A DNA stretch of 46,410 nucleotides, from the NCBI GenBank assembly GCA_947259765.1, contig CAMYNG010000016.1:46867-93276 (forward strand), in the 5' to 3' direction. Of this stretch, positions 36,060 through 44,334 are shown one piece after another. A program made the position numbers and the translations under genes. The stretch is from an uncultured Ectothiorhodospiraceae bacterium (lineage in GTDB: Bacteria > Pseudomonadota > Gammaproteobacteria > CAMYNG01). The number at the start of each line of letters is the position of its first letter. Position 1 is the stretch's first letter. The notes under the pieces are model-generated. The model made no database searches and was not told the origin of the DNA. It saw only the letters and a program-made list of their open reading frames with translations.

Positions 36060-36406
36060 TGGTGGGCCCGGTAGGACTCGAACCTACGACCAAGGGATTC
36101 ACTCTGCCCCTATGTTTCCATTGGGAGTGGACTATCTCATCACCCACAGCTCGGAAAAACGATATGCGAGTTGCTTGGGCGCGGGACGCTCTACGCCTGT
36201 CATTAAGGACACTTTGGCTTGGGTAATCAAGCTAGTCCTCAGGTAGTCTCTGCACCTTCCGAGGGTGTACCCCCGGCTTGGCTCAGGGTTACCGGCAAAC
36301 AAGTTGCTACGGGTTCCCTGAATTCATCCCGTTCATTCCATGCCTTTCAACATGGACGCACCATTTTTGATGAGTCCCCTGCTCTAACCAACTGAGCTAC
36401 AGGCCC
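36060..36406 (-). tRNA. tRNA-Ile(CAU) interrupted by a group I intron
   Basis: Exon 1 is 36406-36370, and exon 2 is 36099-36060 ending with an encoded CCA. Acceptor stem GGGCCTG pairs with CGGGCCC; D arm GCTC/GAGC; T arm GTAGG-TTCGAGT-CCTAC. Joining the exons gives anticodon stem GGGGA/TCCCT and the seven-base loop CTCATAA, anticodon CAT, with the sequence context of tRNA-Ile2, whose C34 is changed to lysidine, rather than a methionine tRNA. The intron sits after anticodon position 36. It is transcribed toward lower coordinates after rpoD, with the rpoD terminator between them. Confidence 0.92.
36100..36369 (-). ncRNA. Group I intron (IC3-like) in tRNA-Ile(CAU)
   Basis: A 270-nt self-splicing-type intron without an open frame for a homing endonuclease. 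P1: exon GGACUCAU pairs with intron GUGCGUCC (36361-36354), with the U-G wobble at the 5' splice site and one mismatch. The intron ends in G (36100). The core includes AATTCAGGGAACCC, CCTGAGCCAAGCC and GGTGCAGAGACTA; GACUA (36248-36244) pairs with UAGUC (36134-36130) as P7. These motifs are those of cyanobacterial tRNA-Leu and Azoarcus tRNA-Ile introns, subgroup IC3. The host tRNA cannot work unless it is removed. Confidence 0.9.
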
Positions 36407-36514
36407 AAAACTTAAGTAAAGAGCTTCGAAGTTCGAGTGACGAGGACGAAATGGGGCGCGAAGCCTGAAAGCGGTCCTGGTTACCCGAGGTAAGCGCGAA
36501 TTATAACCACGCAT

Positions 36515-36544
36515 AAAAAAAGGCGCTATCGAAAAGATAGCGCC
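36515..36544 (-). terminator. rpoD terminator
   Basis: GGCGCTATC (36522-36530) pairs with GATAGCGCC (36536-36544) around a 5-nt loop; seven T's follow on the minus strand. It lies 16 bp past the rpoD stop and separates rpoD from the tRNA-Ile gene. Confidence 0.92.
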
Positions 36545-36559
36545 CTGAGAGTGTTGCAT

Positions 36560-38380
36560 TTATTCCATATCGAGAAAGCTGCGCAGCCGGTCCGAACGGC
36601 TCGGGTGGCGCAGTTTACGCAGTGCCTTGGCTTCGATTTGCCGGATGCGCTCGCGGGTGACATCGAACTGCTTGCCCACTTCTTCCAGCGTGTGATCGGT
36701 GTTCATATCGATGCCAAAACGCATGCGTAGTACCTTGGCTTCGCGTGCCGTCAGGCCTTCGAGAACTGTCTGCGTGGTTTCCGACAAGCCGCCTGAGGTG
36801 GCGGATTCCACTGGGGAGGTGACGTTGGAATCCTCAATAAAATCACCCAGGTGCGAATCTTCATCATCGCCGATGGGGGTTTCCATCGAGATCGGTTCCT
36901 TGGCAATTTTCATCACCTTGCGCACCTTGTCTTCCGGCATCTCCATACGTTCGGCCAATTCTTCCGGAGTCGGTTCGCGGCCCATCTCCTGCAGCATCTG
37001 CCGTGACACACGATTGAGCTTGTTAATGGTCTCGATCATGTGCACCGGGATGCGGATCGTGCGCGCCTGATCGGCAATGGAGCGCGTAATCGCCTGACGA
37101 ATCCACCAGGTGGCGTAGGTCGAGAACTTGTAACCGCGGCGGTACTCAAACTTGTCTACGGCCTTCATGAGGCCGATGTTGCCTTCCTGGATCAGATCCA
37201 GGAACTGCAGACCACGGTTGGTGTATTTCTTGGCGATGGAAATGACCAGCCGCAGGTTGGCTTCCACCATTTCCTTTTTCGCCCGGCGGGCCTTGGCCTC
37301 ACCAATGGACATCTTACGGTTGATGTCCTTGATATCGGTGATCTTCATGCCGCATTCTTCTTCCAGGGCAATCAGTTTGTTCTGCGCACGCTCGATGTCC
37401 ATCTGGAATTGTTCGAGCACCGGCGAATAATTTGCGCCGGCCTTGATGTGGCTGCGCAACCATTTGACGTTGGTCTCGTTGTCCGGGAAGCTGGTGATGA
37501 ATTCCTTGCGCGGCATATGCGCCTTCATTACGCAGATATGCATAATGACCTTTTCATGTGAGCGGATGCGGTCAACCAGATTGCGCATTGCGCGCACCAA
37601 TGCCTCAGTCAGCTTCGGCGTAAGCTTAATTTCCATGAAGTTGGCAATGAGCTGATCGCGAAGCTTGATACTCTTTTTGTCGCTATAATCATGCTTCTTA
37701 ATGGCGGTCAGCCAGCGTTTGTGCAGTTTCGTAATTTCCGAAAAACGCGCGCGCACTTCTTCCGGATCGGGACCGGTATCAACTTCTTCCTCCTCCTCAT
37801 CGTCATCCTTCTCGTCCTTGGCCTTCTGGGCGTCGGCCGGCGTAACCGGGCTGGGGATTTCGTCAGGAGCATTGGGATCAATAAAGCCGGTGAGCAGATC
37901 CGAGAGACGCATTTCTTCGGCCTGGACCTTCTCGTAACGGCTGATTATTTCGGCGACGGTGTTCGGATAAGCGGCCAGGGCAGACAGCATTTGGTTCAGG
38001 CCGTCTTCAATGCGTTTGGCAATCTCGATTTCACCTTCGCGGGTCAGCAGCTCCACGGCACCCATTTCACGCATGTACATGCGAACCGGGTCGGTGGTGC
38101 GGCCAAATTCGCTGTCGACTGTGGCCAGCGCGGCGGCGGCTTCTTCCGCGGCGATTTCGTCGACGGAATTATCATTCATTAATAGGGAATCGTTTTCCGG
38201 TGCCGTCTCGTGCACGGCGATCCCCATGTCATTGATCATGCCAATGATGTCTTCAATCTGCTCCGGGTCAACGATATCGTTGGGCAGGTGATCATTGACC
38301 TGTGCATAGGTCAGATAGCCCTGCTCTTTTCCCTTCGCGATGAGGAGTTTGAGTTGCGACTGTTGTTGCTGTTGGTCCAT
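36560..38380 (-). CDS. rpoD: RNA polymerase primary sigma factor (sigma-70)
   Basis: A 606-residue housekeeping sigma factor. Region 1.1 ([24 protein letters not shown]), region 1.2 ([11 protein letters not shown]), an acidic spacer (about 190-230), region 2 ([20 protein letters not shown] and [15 protein letters not shown]), region 3, and region 4 with the helix-turn-helix ([20 protein letters not shown]) are all present. The start at 38380 ([10 protein letters not shown]) is chosen by family length (613 in E. coli); 38422 is an alternative, and neither has a good ribosome binding site. Third gene of the rpsU-dnaG-rpoD cluster. Confidence 0.96.
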   Translation of the reverse strand: MDQQQQQSQLKLLIAKGKEQGYLTYAQVNDHLPNDIVDPEQIEDIIGMINDMGIAVHETAPENDSLLMNDNSVDEIAAEEAAAALATVDSEFGRTTDPVRMYMREMGAVELLTREGEIEIAKRIEDGLNQMLSALAAYPNTVAEIISRYEKVQAEEMRLSDLLTGFIDPNAPDEIPSPVTPADAQKAKDEKDDDEEEEEVDTGPDPEEVRARFSEITKLHKRWLTAIKKHDYSDKKSIKLRDQLIANFMEIKLTPKLTEALVRAMRNLVDRIRSHEKVIMHICVMKAHMPRKEFITSFPDNETNVKWLRSHIKAGANYSPVLEQFQMDIERAQNKLIALEEECGMKITDIKDINRKMSIGEAKARRAKKEMVEANLRLVISIAKKYTNRGLQFLDLIQEGNIGLMKAVDKFEYRRGYKFSTYATWWIRQAITRSIADQARTIRIPVHMIETINKLNRVSRQMLQEMGREPTPEELAERMEMPEDKVRKVMKIAKEPISMETPIGDDEDSHLGDFIEDSNVTSPVESATSGGLSETTQTVLEGLTAREAKVLRMRFGIDMNTDHTLEEVGKQFDVTRERIRQIEAKALRKLRHPSRSDRLRSFLDME

Positions 38381-38671
38381 TATTTTGCTCAAAACGGCTG
38401 ACTCGGCTTTAGTTGCTTTCATAGGACATAAACTAACGAATTTTACACCAATTTCAGGGTTTTGACTAACCACGTTGACGTACAACGGCTGACCTTAGCG
38501 GCCCCGATGCCTTGTTAACTAATTGATTAATAAGTCAAAACAAGTTATACGGAAAAGTGGCAGGCAAAACCTGTCGAACTTCCCGCACGCGTTCCCCCGT
38601 ATTGCTATCTGCAACCGGATTCAGTACTCAGAATGGGGGCTTATTCTCAGCGAATCAATGGTGTGAACAGG

Positions 38672-38691
38672 TATCGTCCACCTGGACGATA
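38672..38691. promoter_or_regulatory. Inverted repeat in the dnaG-rpoD gap
   Basis: TATCGTCCA (38672-38680) and TGGACGATA (38683-38691) are perfect 9-bp arms with a CC centre. No T tract follows on the minus strand, so it is not a simple terminator. In the 375-bp gap it may be an operator for an internal rpoD promoter or an mRNA processing site; otherwise the gap holds no gene. Confidence 0.45.
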
Positions 38692-38755
38692 ATATTAGTA
38701 CATTCTGAAATTACCGCCAGTTGCTTCGGCAATTTTTTTTAAAGCGCGGACGACC

Positions 38756-40624
38756 TCAGGTTTTCGTCGGTAAGTCGGTCAAGCCGGGCAAAAGACCGCG
38801 CAGTGCTATCTTTTGCTCTGCCGACAAATCCGGCAGCGGGGCGTTGAGCAAGCGCCGCTGTTCGATGCTAAGCGAGCTTAACATCGAGGCGGGCACCTGT
38901 TCGCGTAGTGATTCGAGCCATTGGTCCTCGATATGCTGCAGATTGGCGCGAAACTGAGTGGCCAATTCCTCCCCGGTAACCAATTGTTCGCCCGCGGCCA
39001 GTTTTGCCATATGTGGCCAGGCATCCGTGCCCTCGAATCTCGCCAGCAGGGCGCCACTGCGCATGTCGGGGTTGTCGGCCAAGATGCCCAGAATTTGTCG
39101 AAGCAAGTCGGCACCGGGCAACTGGATTTCTGTCAGGCGGGTAGTCTCGCCGGCCTCACGCGCCAGTTCCGGGGCGCTTAACAACGCTGTTATAACGAAA
39201 CGCAGCGGTGACAGCGTGCGCGAACCCTGGCGCTGCGAGCGCGGAGCGGGGCGGCCAGAACGGGTTCCGTGCGGGGTTGCGGCGGTCGGATCGCGCAGTT
39301 GCTGCGGATCCAGCTGTGCCAGTTCGCCCAGCCGCTGGCGCATCATTTGCTGAAAAACGCCTTTGGGCATGCGTTCCAGTAGCGGCCGGGCCTGCTGGAC
39401 CAACCGTGCGCGACCGTCGATGCTGGTCAGGTCAATCTCGCGGCTCAGCGAATCGAAAAAGAACTCTGAAAACGGTCGGGCAGTGCCGATCTCATTTTCG
39501 AACGCTTCGCGGCCGATGTCTCGGATACGGGTGTCCGGATCCGCGCCTTCGGGCAGAAACATAAATCGCAGTTCGTAGCCTTCGCGCATAACGGGCAATG
39601 CGTTGTCCAGTGCCCGCCACGCAGCCTCTCGACCAGCGCGGTCACCGTCAAAGCAGAACACGATTTCCGGTGTGACTCGGAACAGGTGGTTCAGATGCTC
39701 GCGTGTGGTGGCGGTGCCCAGCGTGGCGACGGCATAGCGCACGCCGAACTGTGCCAGTGACACCACATCCATGTAACCCTCAACAACCAGCAGGCGGGGA
39801 ATCTGGCGCAGTGCTTTGCGTGCCTCGAACAGGCCATACAATTCACGACCCTTGTGGAACACGGGAGTTTCGGGCGAGTTCAGGTACTTGGGTTCGTTGG
39901 CTCTGGGTTTTTGTTCCGCTGCGCGACCTGACGTATCGGGCCCGGCCGGGGGGTCCAGGATACGGCCGCCAAAGGCAATGGTGCGGCCGCGCCGATCGCG
40001 AATAGGAAACATTATCCGGTCACGGAAGCGGTCGTAAGTGCGGTCATCATCCTTGCGTATCAACATACCCACCGTTACCAATTGTTCACGCAGCTGATCG
40101 CTTTCGCCGAGCGCAGTTTGCAGGTTGTCCCAGCCGGGCGGGGCATAACCAATGCCGAACTCGGCGGCGATCTCGCCGCTTAAGCCGCGGGTCTTCAGGT
40201 AATCAACGGCACGTTGTGCTTGCGGATGGCTGCGCAACTGCCTGCGGAAAAATGTGTCGCTGCGCGCCAGTAATTCGAAAAGCGGTGACGTGTCCACGCG
40301 CGGCGTACTTTCTCCACCGGCGTCGTCCTCACGGGGCACTTCCAGTCCAAGGTGTTGCGCCAGACTTTCGATGGCCTCGGGAAAATTTTGGTGTTCATAT
40401 TCCATGAGAAAACCGACGGCGGTGCCGTGTGCGCCGCAACCGAAACAGTGATAAAACTGCTTGCTCGGACTGACGGTAAACGAGGGTGTTTTTTCGTCGT
40501 GGAACGGGCAGCAGGCGGTGTATTCGCGGCCGGCTTTTTTCAGCGGTACCCGTGCATCAACGATCTCGACGATGTCGACACGATTGAGAACTTCGTCGAT
40601 AAAATTTTGCGGAATACGACCCAT
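38756..40624 (-). CDS. dnaG: DNA primase
   Basis: A 622-residue primase that makes RNA primers at the replication fork. The N-terminal zinc site (Cys39, His42, Cys60, Cys63 in ACCPFHDEKTPSF and YHCFGCGAHG) is followed by the RNA polymerase core with the Toprim strand LLVVEGYMDVVSL and CFDGDRAGREAAWRAL. The C-terminal about 150 residues should bind DnaB helicase. Gap of 166 bp to yqeY upstream. Confidence 0.97.
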   Translation of the reverse strand: MGRIPQNFIDEVLNRVDIVEIVDARVPLKKAGREYTACCPFHDEKTPSFTVSPSKQFYHCFGCGAHGTAVGFLMEYEHQNFPEAIESLAQHLGLEVPREDDAGGESTPRVDTSPLFELLARSDTFFRRQLRSHPQAQRAVDYLKTRGLSGEIAAEFGIGYAPPGWDNLQTALGESDQLREQLVTVGMLIRKDDDRTYDRFRDRIMFPIRDRRGRTIAFGGRILDPPAGPDTSGRAAEQKPRANEPKYLNSPETPVFHKGRELYGLFEARKALRQIPRLLVVEGYMDVVSLAQFGVRYAVATLGTATTREHLNHLFRVTPEIVFCFDGDRAGREAAWRALDNALPVMREGYELRFMFLPEGADPDTRIRDIGREAFENEIGTARPFSEFFFDSLSREIDLTSIDGRARLVQQARPLLERMPKGVFQQMMRQRLGELAQLDPQQLRDPTAATPHGTRSGRPAPRSQRQGSRTLSPLRFVITALLSAPELAREAGETTRLTEIQLPGADLLRQILGILADNPDMRSGALLARFEGTDAWPHMAKLAAGEQLVTGEELATQFRANLQHIEDQWLESLREQVPASMLSSLSIEQRRLLNAPLPDLSAEQKIALRGLLPGLTDLPTKT

Positions 40625-40630
40625 AAAATC

Positions 40631-40664
40631 AGTATCTAGGAACTAGGGACGAGTATCTAGGGGG
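40631..40664. repeat. CTAGGGACGAGTATCTAG-type repeat
   Basis: AGTATCTAGGAACTAGGGAC followed by GAGTATCTAGGGGG holds two near-direct AGTATCTAGG units and an AGGGACGAG core that is the complement of the CTCGTCCCT core seen at 14181 and 16380. Lies in the yqeY-dnaG gap. Confidence 0.55.
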
Positions 40665-40790
40665 TGGTTCAGCTACTGGAGGTGACTGGAACAAACTGCT
40701 GGGTTTAAACCGGGCCGAAACCTACGGGGGACGTAAACTTTCGGTGGGTGCTGAGCGCTAGCCGGGCATAATTCCCGCGAACCTCATTAC

Positions 40791-41240
40791 TTAATTGAGA
40801 CGCGCTTTGATTTTCTGGCTCACGGCACTCATATCGGCACGGCCGGCCAGTTTGGATTTGAGTACGCCCATCAGTTTGCCCATGTCTTTCATGCTGGCGG
40901 CGCCGGTGGCCTGTACGGCATCCTCAATAAGGGCGTCGATCTCGGCGTCTGAAAGTTGTGCCGGCAGGTAGGTTTGGATCAGTTCGAGTTCGAACTGTTC
41001 CTGCGCGATAAGGTCATCCCGGTTGGCCTTGCCATATTGTTCAATGGAGTCGCGCCGCTGCTTGACCATTTTTTCCAGCACGCCCAGTACCGCGCCGTCA
41101 TCCAGCTCAATGCGCTCGTCAACTTCACGTTGCTTTATCGCCGCGGAAATCAAACGCAGCACGCCCAGGCGCGGCTTGTCCTTGGCCTTCATGGCGACCT
41201 TGGTATCGTCAGAGATGCGGGTTTTTAATGCGTCACTCAT
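40791..41240 (-). CDS. yqeY: GatB/YqeY domain protein
   Basis: A 149-residue YqeY-family protein. LKTRISDDTKVAMKAKDKPRLGVLRLISAAIKQREVDER and EMVKQRRDSIEQYGKANRDDL-like blocks are characteristic, and the C-terminal half is the GatB-like tail domain (MKDMGKLMGVLKSKLAGRADM). Function is not firmly known; it may bind tRNA. Its usual place between rpsU and dnaG supports the call. Confidence 0.93.
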   Translation of the reverse strand: MSDALKTRISDDTKVAMKAKDKPRLGVLRLISAAIKQREVDERIELDDGAVLGVLEKMVKQRRDSIEQYGKANRDDLIAQEQFELELIQTYLPAQLSDAEIDALIEDAVQATGAASMKDMGKLMGVLKSKLAGRADMSAVSQKIKARLN

Positions 41241-41306
41241 GGGCTTCGGTTTAAGCCGTCAGAGAGGGGACGGCGCGTGAGCGGGCCGCCGGCTTAATTT
41301 GGGATT

Positions 41307-41522
41307 CTAGTACAGGCGCCGACGTCGCAGGACATCACGATTGACTTTCTTCTGGTGGCGTTTGACCGCCGCAGCCAGTTTGCGCTTACGTACGGTGGTG
41401 GGTTTTTCGTAAAATTCGCGGCGACGGGACTCGGACAGGACGCCGGCCTTTTCACATGCACGCTTGAAACGACGCAGGGCGACGTCAAAGGGTTCGTTAT
41501 CTTTTACTCTGACCGAAGGCAT
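41307..41522 (-). CDS. rpsU: 30S ribosomal protein S21
   Basis: A 71-residue small-subunit protein that helps mRNA base pair with 16S r[30 protein letters not shown] and the basic tail are standard. It heads the leftward macromolecular-synthesis cluster and is divergent from tsaD; the 133-bp gap between them must hold both promoters. Confidence 0.97.
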   Translation of the reverse strand: MPSVRVKDNEPFDVALRRFKRACEKAGVLSESRRREFYEKPTTVRKRKLAAAVKRHQKKVNRDVLRRRRLY

Positions 41523-41655
41523 GTATACGATTACCTCACCAAAAATTAATGTGTTGTGCTCCGAGAGCGGCGCATTCTACCCCTGGGAAATGTGAATTGC
41601 AAAGAAATCACCCCAATTTCAGCCCGATCGGGCCCGTTTTACGGGGCCTGCAGCC

Positions 41656-42702
41656 ATGATCGTGCTTGGCATCGAGACCTCGTGTGACGAGACCGGCGTG
41701 GCCATTTACGACAGCGAGCGGGGACTACGGGCTGACGCGTTACACAGCCAGGTGGACCTGCATGCCGAATACGGTGGCGTGGTGCCGGAGTTGGCCTCGC
41801 GTGACCACGTGCGCAAGACGTTACCGTTGGTGCAGCGCGTTTTGGACGACGCCGGCGTGGAGAAAAGCGAGATTCAGGGGCTCGCCTACACGGCCGGGCC
41901 GGGGCTGGTGGGCGCGCTATTGGTAGGTGCCGCCATCGGTCGCAGCCTCGCCTATGCCTGGGCGGTACCGGCCGTTGGTGTGCATCATATGGAGGGCCAC
42001 CTACTGGCACCCATGCTGGAGGTGGACCCACCGGCGTTTCCGTTTGTCGCACTGTTGGTCTCGGGTGGGCATACCCTTTTGGTGCAAGTTGACGGGATTG
42101 GACAATACCGCGTGCTCGGCGAATCGTTGGACGATGCCGCCGGCGAGGCCTTCGACAAGACGGCGAAATTGTTAAGTCTGGGCTACCCAGGTGGGCCGGC
42201 GTTGGCGGCACTGGCTGAGCAGGGCGATCCCAAGCGGTTTCGGTTTCCCCGGCCGATGGTGGATCGGCCGGGGATGGATTTCAGTTTCAGTGGCCTGAAA
42301 ACCTTCACCATGAATACCCTGCGTGAACTGGAAACGGGAGTAACCGATCAGGCGGAGCGCGGCCAGTTACATGCGGACATTGCGCGGGCGTTTGAAGAGG
42401 CCGTGGCGGATACCCTGGCCATCAAGTGTCGCCGGGCACTGCAGGAAACAGGCCTTTCCCGTTTGGTCGTTGCAGGCGGAGTAAGCGCTAACCAGCGGCT
42501 TCGGCATCGGCTCAACGAGGAAGCCGGTAAACATGCCGCGCAGGTTTTTTACCCGCGTCTGGAGTTTTGCACCGACAACGGCGCCATGATTGCCTTTGCC
42601 GGCTGCCAGCGACTACTCGCCGGCCAGCACGAACCGCTGGGTTTCGGTGCTACGCCGCGTTGGTCACTTGAAGAGCTTGAGCAACCTGGGGGGCAAGGCT
42701 AG
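41656..42702 (+). CDS. tsaD: tRNA threonylcarbamoyladenosine transferase TsaD
   Basis: A 348-residue ASKHA-fold enzyme that installs t6A37 on ANN-decoding tRNAs, including tRNA-Ile. [16 protein letters not shown], the metal ligands His111 and His115 (GVHHMEGHL), the [11 protein letters not shown] loop, and [13 protein letters not shown] then [13 protein letters not shown] are complete. Divergent to rpsU as in E. coli. Converges closely (21 bp) on the next minus-strand gene. Confidence 0.97.
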   Translation: MIVLGIETSCDETGVAIYDSERGLRADALHSQVDLHAEYGGVVPELASRDHVRKTLPLVQRVLDDAGVEKSEIQGLAYTAGPGLVGALLVGAAIGRSLAYAWAVPAVGVHHMEGHLLAPMLEVDPPAFPFVALLVSGGHTLLVQVDGIGQYRVLGESLDDAAGEAFDKTAKLLSLGYPGGPALAALAEQGDPKRFRFPRPMVDRPGMDFSFSGLKTFTMNTLRELETGVTDQAERGQLHADIARAFEEAVADTLAIKCRRALQETGLSRLVVAGGVSANQRLRHRLNEEAGKHAAQVFYPRLEFCTDNGAMIAFAGCQRLLAGQHEPLGFGATPRWSLEELEQPGGQG

Positions 42703-42723
42703 CGGGACTTACAGGCGCGAACA

Positions 42724-43197
42724 CTAACTTGATTTGTTACGGAGTTTGCATAGTTCATTTTCAATCCGGCTACCGCGTGGTTGAAGTTGCACCATAAGCC
42801 GCTCCGTCTTTGGCACTTCGGCCGTTTTTATCAGTTTCTTTTCAAGATAAAACTCTTCTTTTAGTGTCGCGCTAAAGTGTCGCTTGCAGTCCAAAGCGAT
42901 TTCCGTGACGACACCGTCATAGGTCACTCCGTTTTGAGAAGTTGGCTTATCATGCAAGAACAAGTATGCACCAACAATAAACTTTCCCGTAAGTGACTGT
43001 TCGTCGGCATGACCGGAATATGACACAGCGTTGAACGTTCCACTAAGTGAGGAAAACTGTTCCGCGACAAAAATTCTGGCGACTTTGTCCTCGGTTAGGC
43101 CGATGTCTTTCCACTTGGTTGCGGCGCTTGAAGACGAGCCGAAGAAAATAAGAAATGCGGTAAAAAACGTGAAAATGACAAGGGTCGATTTGCTCAT
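42724..43197 (-). CDS. Small exported protein of unknown function
   Basis: A 157-residue protein with a signal peptide (about 1-25, FTFFTAFLIFFGSSSSAA). Mature part: beta-rich, with GVTYDGVVTEIALDCKRH and two cysteines (CKRH near 105 and CKLR near the end), resembling the small surface-adhesin-E-like proteins. AT-richer than tsaD next door. It follows the effector/immunity genes in the same direction and may belong to that accessory region. Confidence 0.6.
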   Translation of the reverse strand: MSKSTLVIFTFFTAFLIFFGSSSSAATKWKDIGLTEDKVARIFVAEQFSSLSGTFNAVSYSGHADEQSLTGKFIVGAYLFLHDKPTSQNGVTYDGVVTEIALDCKRHFSATLKEEFYLEKKLIKTAEVPKTERLMVQLQPRGSRIENELCKLRNKSS

Positions 43198-43358
43198 TTA
43201 ACAAGTCCCTGTTTAGTGATGGAGCGACGAAAGGCAAAACGTTACCGTATTGCTTTTACTGCGCATAGAAGACTGTAATGCAATGCCTCAACACTAACTG
43301 AGAACTCTTTCACATGGTTTAGAATCGATTTTTGGAAAAACTATTATTAATTAGGCGC

Positions 43359-43679
43359 CTAAGGCATAACTACAAATTGCGCCAGCCATTCCGCGATAAA
43401 AGGTTCATGAGTTTCAATAGCGTTGTTTGAACCTTTTAACGTGATGGTGATTGTTTTGCCCTTCTTGTAAGCGGTTTCAAGCTTGAGGGATTTTTCAAAG
43501 CTGTCTTTTTCACTCGTGCCAAAAAGCGTCCTGTCTTTGCCGAGCGGAAATTCAACAATAGCAATCGGGGTCAGGTCTTGCGATGCTGCATCTTGAAGCT
43601 CTCTGGCGCAAAAAGAAATCGTTCCGAAAGTATTGCTATGTGTCGATGCATTGCAATGCAAGACCTGACACCGAGTCAT
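43359..43679 (-). CDS. Small protein of unknown function, possibly a remnant
   Basis: A 106-residue frame without recognisable family features. Its first 25 residues are poor in hydrophobics and cysteine-rich (MTRCQVLHCNAS), unlike a signal or a normal start, while the C-terminal half (AYKKGKTITITLKGSNNAIE then EWLAQFVV) looks folded. It may be the decayed end of a longer gene. It lies between the immunity candidate and the exported protein, all on the minus strand. Confidence 0.4.
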   Translation of the reverse strand: MTRCQVLHCNASTHSNTFGTISFCARELQDAASQDLTPIAIVEFPLGKDRTLFGTSEKDSFEKSLKLETAYKKGKTITITLKGSNNAIETHEPFIAEWLAQFVVMP

Positions 43680-43734
43680 GGGTTTTAAGTTCCTTTGGCG
43701 AAATAGGTAAAACTCTTACTAGGATTATTCTAGT

Positions 43735-44334
43735 TTACTGAACCAATTGTGCCTCGAATACCATTTTTGCGATCCGATCGAGGTGAGTATGAGCGTTCGG
43801 TATATCATCAATGGAACTTTCGTCGTAGTCGTAAACATCCCAAAAATTTTTAAAAGCGGGATCTTGATCAGGAAGAGGAACTGTGGTGTCAATCTCAGTT
43901 AATCTTCGTCTGATCTCTTGGAGTTCTGAAACAAGAGAGGTTTCATTTGGATTTAATCTGCGGGGTGGTTTTTTCAGAAGAGCAATTAAACCATCTAATT
44001 CCGAAACGGCAATAGGGTAGTTTTCAGGTTTGAGAATTAATTTTCCTTTTGTAAGGGAAACAATATAACCCAAATAGTCATATATTCTCTGTGGCTCAGT
44101 TTCTGGCGGTAAGTCGGAGTCGACATAGCTATGCCGAATACTGGTGATCTCTTGGTAAGCGTCGGGAATTATCAAATTATTACGGCTTATTTCCTGTTTT
44201 AACCAGATACATTCGAGAATTATTCGGCCGGGAGGCGTGTCATTATCCGCTCTCCAGTCGCTGAGGATGTCCAATATTATATCGCAGTAACGTATAATCT
44301 CATCTAAAATTTGATTTGTTTGGTTGGCTACCAT
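43735..44334 (-). CDS. Candidate immunity protein to the VgrG-linked effector
   Basis: A 199-residue soluble protein without signal peptide. Acidic and largely helical (NQTNQILDEIIRYCDIILDIL; SELDGLIALLKKPPRRLN). No known family is seen. Its ATG overlaps the effector stop codon by 7 nt (ATGGTAG), so it is translated together with the toxin, the standard arrangement for effector-immunity pairs. AT-rich composition fits recent transfer. Immunity is inferred from position only. Confidence 0.65.
   Translation of the reverse strand: MVANQTNQILDEIIRYCDIILDILSDWRADNDTPPGRIILECIWLKQEISRNNLIIPDAYQEITSIRHSYVDSDLPPETEPQRIYDYLGYIVSLTKGKLILKPENYPIAVSELDGLIALLKKPPRRLNPNETSLVSELQEIRRRLTEIDTTVPLPDQDPAFKNFWDVYDYDESSIDDIPNAHTHLDRIAKMVFEAQLVQ

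Noticed and set aside
36060-36406. Reading the interrupted tRNA as a pseudogene or prophage attachment site
   Set aside because: Exons join into a complete cloverleaf with a seven-base anticodon loop, and the insert has group I core motifs; no integrase gene is nearby.
36347-36559. Open frame across the tRNA start and the rpoD terminator
   Set aside because: It reads through tRNA exon 1 and the rpoD hairpin; it is not conserved-looking and not in the intron, so it is not a homing endonuclease.
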